A program made the translations under genes and the position numbers. From Fasciolopsis buskii (lineage: Eukaryota > Platyhelminthes > Trematoda > Plagiorchiida > Fasciolidae), in contig LUCM01009961.1 in the NCBI GenBank assembly GCA_008360955.1, forward strand, positions 85,765 through 149,764: DNA of 64,000 bases, written 5' to 3'. Each line of letters starts with the position of its first letter. Position 1 is the first letter of the stretch. Under the pieces are notes generated by a model, which saw nothing but the letters and a program-made list of their open reading frames with translations, had not been told where the DNA came from and made no database searches. Positions 47,915 through 57,339 of the stretch are shown in pieces.

Positions 47915-49892
47915 AATGCCAAGGAAGGCTAATACTCAGGGTCAACTGTTTCTGTGCGTGAAACACTGGCTGGTGCATGTTGTTGACTACAGCTTTACTG
48001 AACACCAGTAGTTTGCATTGCACACCAGCTGAGCTATGTTTACTTCGTGATCCTATATGCGACTAGGTGCTTCGCGATCGAAGAGACCGAAGGTTTGCCT
48101 CGGCGTACGAGATCCCAGAGAACTTGGTCAGCGATCTTGACAAACATTTTGTTATGTGCTCTGACATTCGTTGAGTCAAGCTGAGATCCGTTTTGTCAAT
48201 GTATGCGTCACAGCAACTTCAAGTGAACTGACAGACAACCTGTGTGACGTTAGGTTCAGTAAGACAGCTTGAGTGATTTTGGAAACTTAACCTTTCTGTT
48301 TTTTGCAGTCGACTCTACTGTGCTGCCTGATACTTTTGTCCTGTGACCGATTTCAGATTTATGTTACTTTGGTTACAACAGCTGGTCACCTCCAAATTGC
48401 AAGGCACCAAAAATTTGCTTCTGTTCTACGGCGATCGGTTTTCCGTATGGTTTCCTCTGCCTCCGGTGCCATTCGATGAAATTTTCCTTATAACCAGCGG
48501 GTAACAACGTTCCTCCTGTGATCGTTTTTTGTACTTGCTCATGGGTGCAGATTTTCTGCATTCTTTGGAAGTGAGTTCGAACTACTTTCCGCTTATACGC
48601 CACTGATTCAAAACTGGAGACCAGTAGGCAGCATCCACTTTAAGTGGCCTTACAGTAGAAGTTGTGTTGCATCATTCCATCGGGACGTCTGGTTAGTAAA
48701 ATATTCACAAAGGTGAACGGTTGTCTTTTTCTCCCTGGGGAGAAACGGAAAGGTCGGGATGGATAGAATTCAGAGCGCTGATAAAAGGAGCAAAATATTC
48801 TTCGCCAAAGAATATGGAGATGTTGTCAACGTAAGGTCTGTAAAAAGATTTTCAAAATATTATCATGCACCTTTTTCTCAGCCTTACATAAAAAGCACAC
48901 CTGCGAAGATTGAACCAAAAGAGCTTCCCCGTGACCACACCGTCAGTCTGTTTCTATGCTACCTCCTCAAAATTAGAAAGAATTTCATCGATACATGAAG
49001 GAATGCCACCACTAATGCACTCAAAGGGGAATGGGTAAACGAAAGTTGTGTGTGGAAATAAAATCTGTTTCACGAAGAATTACCTTTGCAAAAAATGAAG
49101 TCAACATTAATTGAGTACATTTTGTCGGAACTCACTGAAATGTTGTTGAGAAAATTTGAGAACTCAAATTAATCGTTTAGACAAAATGGTGTTAGGTGTC
49201 TTCGAACGAGGTAGTTATTAGTTATATACACAAGCCATCGAGTAGCTTTGTGATGCGCTGAGCTTTGCATGCATAAAATGGGTCTCAATGGAACTGGGCA
49301 TTTATGAATTTTTGACGACCGCGAATAAGGCGCTTGTGTTCCGATTGGTGTCGATTTGCTATACACGTTTCCGGATCTCATTCAACGTGGGAGTCAAACT
49401 TGAAGCTGTCGCTATATCTGTTTCTCTATCAGGAATTTGTTCTCCGGTTTGAATCGTTGCGCGTCGTGCAGTATTTCATTCGGCTTGTCCATTTATTCTG
49501 TATTTCACGGTTATGACATCTGACCCCGTAGTCGGTTGTAGAATCAATAAATTGTCCACCTTTTTGAGTTCTTTGATGGCTTTTCTGTGTTGCAGTGAAA
49601 GACAGTGCTATTGGCGTATGGGAGCAGAAAGCTGTTGTTTTGGAATGTTAGTTAGTCTGGCCTCAAATTAACCGGCTTTGTTAGAGGACGTAGGGATATG
49701 ATCCCCAATTTGGTCATAAGGACTCTCAAATTGAATACATGATTTTAGGTGTCTCGCTTGTTCCGAAGCACGATTTTCAAATCCACAGTGGAATGACATT
49801 AATCCAACCAAGAGTTCACTAAAACCCATTCGTCGGAATATTCCCGTATTAGCTAATTTTAAATCGGCCTCAACTAGATCATGCAAATGCAT
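47915..49892 (-). pseudogene. Nearly full-length decayed Penelope-like element (RT plus GIY-YIG)
   Basis: Reading the minus strand from 49892: PTSSNKAG and FEARLTNIPKQ; AIKELKKVDNLLI (49590); SSKIHKCPVPLRPI (about 49300); a motif-A-like MYSINVDFIF (about 49110); KQTDGV (about 48940); YVDN in place of YxDD (48822-48833); LLTRRPDG (about 48690); VVRTHFQRMQKIC and NGYP-like AGYKENFIE (48373-48590); LQFGGD; YIDKTDLSLTQRMSEH (about 48180, GIY-YIG); SIAKHLVAY (about 48070); QKQLTLSISLPW (about 47935). Order and spacing match a PLE ORF from N-terminus to end. Many stops and frameshifts. It differs in sequence from the 44.7-kb PLE, so it is a different family or subfamily. Confidence 0.8.
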
Positions 49893-49899
49893 GTTTTAA

Positions 49900-50360
49900 G
49901 ACTAAATTAATTCCGCCATCCCAGGGCAGAATTAATTAGTACGCGCTTCGATTCTGAAAAATGCAAGTACGACGAAAAAGTACAATAGCGCGATACTTTC
50001 ACAAAGCTCATCGATCATGGATATCGTAGGCAGTTCATAAACAAACGCGAGCACACACGCACACACACACTCAAGCACAGGTCAATGAAAATGTTTCACG
50101 AGTGCCGTAGATCGTAACACAATTTGGCATCGACTTTCGATCAGAATTTTTATCATGAAAGTTAGGGTAAGGATGCGAAGTCCAAAAAGCAAACGTTCAT
50201 GAAAGATTGCTCCAGGTAACGAGACCCGGTTAGGCTTGTTGTTAACTAATGCCATATTAGGGAAGACTGATAGAAAGCACAAGCGAATAGTAGGCCTCGG
50301 GTGCACTGTAAATGTTCTTAGCTAGTAAAAATAAAACGGAACACTGAAAATCCATAGGAG
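49900..50360. other. Unassigned sequence upstream of the minus-strand PLE
   Basis: Contains a CA-rich patch at about 50049-50072. It may include the 5' untranslated part of the PLE, but no pLTR could be matched. Confidence 0.35.
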
Positions 50361-50365
50361 TATTT

Positions 50366-50580
50366 TTTCTGGTTTCAAGGCTGCTCCTAGTGACCTTACT
50401 ACATACTTAATTCCATAAGGACTTAGCGAGAAATGATCGTCTTTTCGGGTAAATTCGCCAAGGATTAAAAGTTAATTGTTACTGGGACAACTCGGCGCTT
50501 GTTTAGATGGACGGCCGTCCGCCCGAAACGTGAGGAGTTATTTATTGTTTTGGTCGAAAAAATCTGCGGCCAACTCAGTA
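50366..50580 (+). repeat. Dispersed repeat, copy 1 (paired with 54120-54320)
   Basis: Shares several blocks in the same order with 54120-54320: CTGGTTTCAAGGC, ATCGTCTTTTCGG, TTTAGATGGACGGCCG and GTCGAAAAAA. It contains the 12-bp palindrome GGACGGCCGTCC just before CCGAAACGT. Non-coding, probably part of a mobile element end. Confidence 0.5.
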
Positions 50581-50814
50581 TTCTCTTCAATAATATACAG
50601 CAAGTATATGGACGACACGGAAAACTTAAATGGGTGACAAGACTAGGTTGACTTCAGACGACCGCAAGATCACCAACGAGGATAGTAGGAACGGAGACTT
50701 AACATCAGCCCTTACACACCACAGCACACAAAGACGGACAAACACATGAACGCACCTTGTTTAGCACCTAATTGTTTTAAGTCGTCATTCCAGCTGCATT
50801 CGTTTATAAACCAC

Positions 50815-50895
50815 TCTTGATAAAGGTTATTCGAAATAATCGAAACGTCGACAAATTAACATCCGTTTCGACCATGCTGTTAATAAATAATAAAA
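50815..50895 (+). ncRNA. Hammerhead-like hairpin of a PLE-type terminus
   Basis: CTTGATAAAGG, a TTATT/AATAA hairpin with CGAA loop, then CGAAAC followed by GTCGA pairing with TCGAC, ending with an A-rich AATAAATAATAAAAA. The order is core-like segment, stem II, GAAA, stem III, as in PLE hammerheads, but the core is CTTGATAAA rather than CTGATGA. A second inverted pair, TCGAAAC with GTTTCGA, overlaps. Likely a decayed PLE pLTR end. Activity not expected without a proper core. Confidence 0.35.
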
Positions 50896-51217
50896 ATTGA
50901 TGTAACATACCAGAAAGCCTTGGATTGGTGTTCTTCACCTTCTTCATGAGAAAATGAAGACACCAATTTTGTATTTTATCGCACCAATGCGCGAAATAAG
51001 GCTGCCTGCATCCTTACTATGAAGATTATTTTCCAGACTTTTGCGTCATCGGAAATTCCGATTAAACTTTGAAAATGTGTTGGTGGATCTCGAAAATGGT
51101 CTAACGATCCGGACCAAACGGATGAAGGGAAACGCATGTGTGTTCGGCTCATTCAAAAGTCCATGGCATAAGCTGGTTCGGGTTGTTGGGAAAAAATAAC
51201 GTGTGAAATCTTGTCAA

Positions 51218-51218
<1 letters not shown>

Positions 51219-51278
<60 letters not shown>
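51219..51278. repeat. (TA)30 microsatellite
   Basis: Sixty bases of uninterrupted alternating T and A. The long ORF across it (Tyr/Ile repeats) is an artefact on both strands. Confidence 0.95.
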
Positions 51279-51281
<3 letters not shown>

Positions 51282-51702
51282 TTCCAAGACTGTTCGTTCC
51301 CATCGACTGTCTGCTGTCGTACATAGCTCCTCTGCGGGCTGCTCGACTGCTGCGTCCGAAATGGACTTCGTTATCCTAGGGTGCCCTTTGTGCAACAAAG
51401 CCTCGTTTGCAGGGCAGCCTTGTGATCAGGTGATTAGTTCGTTCACCTCTTCTGAAAAATCTTTTCGAGTTGATGGAACAAGGCAAGGGACATTATACTG
51501 TTGCTACCGTCTACCACCAGTGAACTTGTCGTTTTTTATGGTGAACGCTTTTTGCTTAAAAGCACGCCATCCTCCTAACGATTCGGCAGGCACCGACCCA
51601 CATTATTCACGGCTAACCACCAGTATTGGCAACCTATCTATCCTCTACCGGCCACTCGGGGATGTTTCAGGGACATCAGCCTGTGCTCTGAATTCCAGTT
51701 GA
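51279..51702 (+). other. GC-richer open frame of unknown nature
   Basis: After the (TA)n tract, 141 codons remain open (PSKTVRSHRLSAVVHSSSAG and on, with a CPLC motif). The minus strand also has an open frame over the first part. The GC-richer composition compared with surroundings suggests inserted mobile-element DNA. No match recognised, and no splice sites or start codon support it as a gene. Confidence 0.2.
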
Positions 51703-51941
51703 AATTCCGACCTGAATCACCCAAAGGAAAACCATTCAATCACATTCTAACTCAGCAATCTTAAGATAACTAATCTATGCACAGCTATTACCCCCGGTCG
51801 CGATAACAGACCGATTTCCACGGAACAACTAAAAATCACGACCTTTATATCAGAATTCATGTAGCTCGACTAAAGTTCCGGCCGTCTCCAGGCTTGTTTT
51901 ATCAAGGAGCAAAAAAAACAGAAATTAATGATTTTTCTTCT

Positions 51942-52266
51942 CAGTAGCACATTTCGTATACGGGCGGATTAACAAAACTTTTCCGGAAACACACGACCGG
52001 TTTCGCGGTTATTGCCACTATTCAGGTATGCATACCCGGTATTCTTCTGTCCAACAATCCCTATACTGGTGCGCTGCGCTCCTTTCTCACTTTCTCACGA
52101 GAATCTCTTTTGGATGGTTAGGAGCGTGTATGGATGATAAGTGGAGTTAAGAATCACATGGTGATTCATCAGAGCATTTTTGTCGGTCAGACAAGGTTAA
52201 CCTTCAGAAATGAGACACAATGTTCGAAAGTTTGTCCACTCAGCTATATGCGAAATTCACTACTGA
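51942..52266 (+). mobile_element. MITE-like element with terminal inverted repeats, copy 1
   Basis: Begins CAGTAGCACATTTCGTATA and ends TATATGCGAAATTCACTACTG; these termini are imperfect inverted repeats (about 15 of 19 pairing). The interior has module A (CACACGACCGGTTTCGCGGTT and on) then module B (GATGATAAGT...AATCACATGGTGATTC), both shared with copies at 10768-11110 and 52929-53226. About 325 bp, no coding capacity. No convincing target-site duplication seen. Confidence 0.55.
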
Positions 52267-52928
52267 AAATGAAAACTGCAGTCAATTCCAAATCGACGAA
52301 TGGAGAAGTTACTGGTGATCCGAGAATTCGAACAGGCTGCGCGAGTTTCCGCAGATCAAGACTTTTACCTCTTGATCACTCCTTAGTGAATCAGAATGGA
52401 AGTCACCCGATTCTTAATTTTCAAGTTTGTTAATCAAATTTTGAAATTTCACGAAGACACAACGAATCAGGTGTCATGACTGCAACAGTCCGGATGACGC
52501 GTGTGTGCTAAACATCTCGGTCGCATTACAACTGCTGCATTGTGACCTATTTGTCTCAGACACAGTGTCTCGTTTCGCTTGATTGTAGGCAAGACATTAC
52601 TTAACATGTCCCATCAACCTGGGCTGATTGCATCAGGTATCGCTTCAACTTTTTCAGTCCATATGACTTTTCATCGTCTAACAGCCTTTGGCGTGGAATA
52701 ATAGCAATGAGATGGAAATATAAGCGAAATTCACATGAGCCTATCAGGTCACGCTACTGAGTCACACAGTTAATGCACAATGAGCCCGATACATGTTATA
52801 CGCCTAGGTCAAAATGTGTGTTTATTCTATACAACATAGGGGTTATTAAGCGGTGCTCAGTTGTAACCAAATGACAGCGGGTGCTACTTAGAATTATCGA
52901 CCGTCTGTTAACAACGATTAAACCTGTC

Positions 52929-53226
52929 CTCAATTTTAGTGAGAAACTAGGACAGGAGCGCACTAGTAAAGGGATGGTTGGACAGAATAATACCTGGTAC
53001 GCACAGCTGAAAGCGGCAATAATCGCGAAATCGGTCGTGTGCTTCCGGGGAAATCTTGTTCATCCATCAGTATGCGAAATATACTACTGTGAAGAAAGTC
53101 AATACATTCGGACCTTGTGTTCCTTGCCTGACCGACGAAAATCCTCCCATGAATGACCATGTGATTCTTAAATTGACTCGTCATCCATTCACGCTTCCAA
53201 CGGTTTAAATGAGATTCTAGCAAGAG
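52929..53226 (-). mobile_element. MITE-like element, copy 2, inverted and permuted
   Basis: Minus-strand homologue of 51942-52266. Here module B precedes the terminal repeat (CAGTAGTATATTTCGCATAC at about 53071-53090), which precedes module A. That order is expected at the junction of two head-to-tail units, so this is probably the remnant of a tandem dimer. Confidence 0.5.
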
Positions 53227-53239
53227 CAGAAATCTTCGA

Positions 53240-54110
53240 AAAATTCATTTATCAACTACGTCTCTTTTGTTTGTAACAATCCATGAGCGATGCTCACAAT
53301 TCAATGTCGCATAAGTTCTACAATCTGAACATCGTTGCTGAAATCTGAATACTTGAAGATAAGGTGCCAACTGTCGCTAACCCAAATCCCAGTTTCAAAT
53401 GGAGTTCAATCCATGACAGAAACTTGATTATTCCAACATTTCTGAGACCAACTATTGACCCTATGCTTTTCACAACTTCATCGTCACGGTAAGCTGAATG
53501 CAATGTTTGACGACAAAAGGAATATCAACACGAGCGTAGTGGGTAATACAACTTGGCGGGACATCTCGTGCATACCCACGTGCTTTCGGGTTGCGATGAT
53601 TTGCACCTATAGCAACAGGGGGATAGAAACATAGACACATGTACGGCGAAGCTGAGATCTGGTGCCAAAAGTGCGAATGTTTCGTTCCGTTGACTCGTCC
53701 TATGGTGAGGCCCGACTATGTCCAGGAAACGCGAGTGGCCGACGGGCCCGTCTTCAATCAGGTGAATGACGTATGCGTCAAAGGACGGATCAACTGAAAG
53801 TCGGAGAACAACCGTACATCCTAAATCTGGAATAAGGAAAAAGCGGTCCGATTTTAGGGAATCGCTCAGGGGCCAACAGGGATGGCGTTCAAAATGGAGA
53901 CCAAATAAGAGTCAATAAGCCCGTCAACCGGAGTACTGTCGACCAATGGGCTATAGCTTATGGCGGCCTATATAAACCGTTTGATTATAACTGATAACAG
54001 GCGGTCATGTTGACCCGTCGAAGCTCCCTGATCGTTCTCACTTGATTAAGCAGGGTTGGCTTGGGCTGGAGTTAAGAAGACCAACTGAAAGTGACGAAGT
54101 CAGCGACCGT
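53240..54110. other. GC-richer repeat-like DNA with a TATA-box-like motif
   Basis: From about 53690 the sequence becomes GC-richer. GCCTATATAAACC at about 53966-53978 is a good TATA-box match and could be the promoter of a solo LTR or other element, but I could not find TG...CA ends or duplications. No ORF. Confidence 0.25.
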
Positions 54111-54119
54111 GATAGATAG

Positions 54120-54320
54120 TGGGACTTATTCCGGTTTCAGGGCGGTTCCGATTAGCGTTTATAAATAATTCCAGAAAACAAAAGTGAAAAACAATCGTCT
54201 TTTCGGAATATTCCGTAAGAACTGAATTCGAGGGCGACTTGAATAAGTCGACGTTTGCTTAGATGGACGACCGGTCGGTAAACAGGGGACTGTCTGTTGT
54301 TTGTCGAAAAAACCTCATCG
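54120..54320 (+). repeat. Dispersed repeat, copy 2 (paired with 50366-50580)
   Basis: Shares ordered blocks with 50366-50580, including the ATCGTCTTTTCGG block, TTAGATGGACGACCGG and GTCGAAAAAA, with the central palindrome altered. Divergence suggests age. Non-coding. Confidence 0.5.
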
Positions 54321-54329
54321 GAAAGGTAC

Positions 54330-55530
54330 TTCAGAAAGCACGAAAGAAGTGGCCTTCATATTTTACTTCAAAAACAACGAGTCTTTCTGCAAAAATTAAG
54401 ACAAAACTTAGCATTTTGCCTTTCCCGTGTACAAATTAGTACGGTCTATAGCCCCAATCCGACAACTGATTTTCAAATTTTTGCGTCGTCCAATAATTCG
54501 ACCGCATCACCGTGATAACCAAATTTCAGAACATAAAATTAGGTGATCTGGTGCACAGACAGACAGGCCTTTAAGTACAACATGCAAGTCTAGCTCATAA
54601 AGTTGCACCACAAAGTCAACGTAATCAAAAGTGTTCAAAGCCCAGTCCAACGAGGGCAGTGTTTGAGGTCCAGGTGGGAGAATTATGGATTTATATTTAC
54701 GTAGGTCTGAAAGTTTCTTTATTACAAGTCAATAATACTTTTCCAGATATTCCCTGGCTAATCCAGAAGTCTGTACTCAGTTGCAGGCGCTACCTTGGAC
54801 GGTACTACCTGCACCCGCCAAATTACCCCTGAAAGCCACTGGTCAGTGATAACTTAGAAATCAGCGTTGTGAAGCTTACACTTGAACATCCCAAGTCAAA
54901 ATTCTCCCACCGCTGGTTGCTTCACAATCGATATAGTACAATTCGAAATAGACTCAATCCCAAAATATGGCTTATGCACAACGGCAGCCAGAATAAAAGA
55001 GTACCAGTATTAGTAGTGCAAGTAATATTAGTTGTAATGGTGGCAGTAGCATTATTAGTAGTACAAGTCGCAGTGTCAAATCATGTGGCTCTATTTCCTT
55101 ATAAGTGGCATGTTCACTTGTCCAAATAGATCCACCGTGCATACCAAGGTTAGAAAGCAGTTTATTCAACATAAATTTTGTCCATTTGAATAGTCTCGTT
55201 TACCTTTGGACTTTTCGGCACGCTGGAAATTTATGGGACCTTAGATAAGAAACTCCTAAGAATATTGTGATTACGGAGTCCTCACGGTAAGAGAGAATTT
55301 GCATAAAACCATGAATTTGTTACAAAAAGGAAAATTGATATTAAAGGGCTTTATGCTACTGGTGTAACAAGTATACGCGCGCTTTCATTATTTTCGATTT
55401 TGAGCTTTGTAAAATTACTGAATTCGTCCCACGTTTCGCATTTTACAAATGGATTCCGGTCAATTCCCAAAACATTATTGTCAGTATGGTCTTTGAATCA
55501 CGGTCATTGGGGTGATGTAAACCAGTTTGA
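54330..55530. other. Unassigned sequence with a small trinucleotide-like patch
   Basis: AGTATTAGTAGTGCAAGTAA and following bases at about 55005-55075 have the same AGT/GTA style as the 12.4-14.5 kb domain. No gene recognised otherwise. Confidence 0.45.
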
Positions 55531-55539
55531 TCGACGAAT

Positions 55540-56170
55540 CTGATTGCAGGGCGTGAAGCACCAGGTGCATATGAGCAACTCAGACCAGGAACGGAGAGTG
55601 GGTGCAGTTAGCACGACGTCGGATGATTATCTCGGCACGTATTATCACAGCGTGTGCTCACGTGTCTGCAGTTGATCAAGACGAAGCGGCTGGTATTTGA
55701 GCTCATCAACCGCTGAACAACCAATGAGATCTACGCAGAATCCTACACCGACCACCTCCGTCTGCTTTCGTCGCCTATGTAACCGCGAGCCGAGATGTTT
55801 AAGCGAAAACCTAGACCCTCTGGGCGGGGAGGGGCATTCTTAGCATACAACTGGACGGAGCGCGATAACTGAGACGAGCACTGATCGATAGCTTCGCTGG
55901 CGTAATGTAGAACAAGGGACAAACAGCCAGACGCCTCCGTTGTCCGTATGTGCGTATATGCACGAGCGGCTGGTTTTTCAATCGCCTCATCAACCGCCTG
56001 AATATTCTGGCCGAGCAGTGGTGAACCGGATCCGAATAAGCTAGAAAGCTAGACTTTCGCGCACGTGCGTATGCAGGCGCTAGTTACGCACAAAAACAAG
56101 CGTAACATGCACGTGAGCGACGCAAGATATTTGACTGCACTGATGGATAGGTTGCCTTGGCAACGTCTCA
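55540..56170. repeat. GC-richer repeat island with a duplicated motif
   Basis: Two related segments, GCGGCTGGTATTTGAGCTC..CATCAACCGC near 55687 and GCGGCTGGTTTTTCAATCGC..CATCAACCGC near 55965, lie about 280 bp apart in the same orientation, suggesting diverged tandem units. Composition is clearly GC-richer than the flanks. No coding frame found. Probably an inserted element of unknown type. Confidence 0.4.
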
Positions 56171-56445
56171 CGTGTTTGTCAGAGCAATTTTATTTCTCAC
56201 TTAGGCACCTGTCATAGGTGCACTTTTCATTGCATACCACAAGAACATCTACAGAAGCCCATGCGAAATGATAATGACTACAGTTTCGGTTATGGAGCCT
56301 TTTTGTTTGTGAAATCAGATCGTGTAACTTGCATGCCAATTTTCGTTATTAAGGATAAGATTCCCCTTGAATTTCCGTAAATATAGAGAATAAGAATTCC
56401 AACTTCATCCCAAACAACTTTTTTTTACAATTTGAGGCATTCAGG

Positions 56446-56652
56446 TTAATTTGGGCAAATTCCCAATGCACTATCGTTTCTAGCTAAGCAAGGTAGTTTA
56501 ACGTGTTCGTAAAGCAGTTCGTTGTGACTTAAATTGAGGTGGTCTAACCTTGACGATGTGCTGAATGCAAACTGTCCATCCATCAGTATGATTGCATGGA
56601 CAAGAGTAAGTGCAAGAAAAATGCCACATCTAGCTGCTGGCTGTAAACGCAT
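56446..56652 (-). CDS. Small ORF with signal-peptide-like N-terminus and LRR-like motif
   Basis: Complete ATG-to-TAA frame of 68 codons. Residues 1-29 look like a signal peptide: basic start (MRLQPAAR), hydrophobic core (GIFLALTLVHAIILM), then DGQFA. Residues 35-46 (LDHLNLSHNEL) fit the leucine-rich-repeat consensus LxxLxLxxNxL. This may be the first exon of a secreted or membrane LRR protein, with a donor before the stop, or a small secreted protein. No following exon was identified, and chance is possible at this length. Confidence 0.3.
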   Translation of the reverse strand: MRLQPAARCGIFLALTLVHAIILMDGQFAFSTSSRLDHLNLSHNELLYEHVKLPCLARNDSALGICPN

Positions 56653-56699
56653 AATTATAGAAAGCCTAAATCAGTGTGTATAATCGTTCCAGTTATCGA

Positions 56700-57240
56700 A
56701 TAAAATTTGGCCTTTCGTAAAATTTGAAAAGTCATGTTATAGCATACAGCATTAGCATTTGTTCTACAAAGATGTCCGATATCCACTATGCGAAAAGTCA
56801 AAGTTGTAAACAAACAGGTGGAATTAGTGACTCATACTCGGCGAATGTTGGTACACGAGACACCAATCGGCACAAAACAATTTCCTGAACTTTGATCACC
56901 CAATGATTATCGTCTTATTTCCTGTATCGCACTAATTATTTTCCCTAAGCTCAAACAGCACACATTTATATAAATGCGCGGTAAAGATATTGCCAATGCA
57001 GACAGATGTGAACAAAAAAGAGGAGCCCGACACACTCGAATTGCTTTACTCCGCACGAAAATCTATTACATTGGGCCCTAGAACACTTTCATGCACGGAA
57101 CCAAAGAATCACAACCAATACCACCCGGATATTTCTAAAACATCGTACGACTTTTCCGTGTCCTCACACGTGAACACAAATCCCATAATGGTCTCCTGGC
57201 CAAAATACAGTGCAGCTTAGGCTCTTGACGAAAAACATGG
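56700..57240. other. Unassigned sequence
   Basis: A 76-codon plus-strand ORF at 56990-57220 has balanced composition but no motif. Nothing else seen. Confidence 0.35.
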
Positions 57241-57261
57241 CCTAAGGTGTACTGAGCATCC

Positions 57262-57335
57262 GACTGGGTAAAATCACTAAGGCGTTCGATCCGCAGCTGT
57301 TCGTCTCGGGCTCGCGACCCAGATCGGGCTTGATG
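57262..57335 (+). repeat. Possible tRNA-like SINE fragment
   Basis: TGGGTAAAATCACTAAGGCG resembles a tRNA D-arm/A-box region, and CGGGCTCGCGACCC about 40 bases downstream resembles a B box with two changes. Folding of the remaining arms is poor. Likely a SINE remnant. Confidence 0.3.
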
Positions 57336-57339
57336 ACTA

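Noticed and set aside
51153..51702. 163-codon ORF beginning with Ile-Tyr repeats
   Set aside because: The N-terminal part is only the (TA)30 microsatellite; both strands are open. The remainder is kept only as an unknown open frame.
53960..53985. TATA box of a gene promoter
   Set aside because: Good TATATAAA match but no downstream ORF; an LTR is possible but its ends could not be found.
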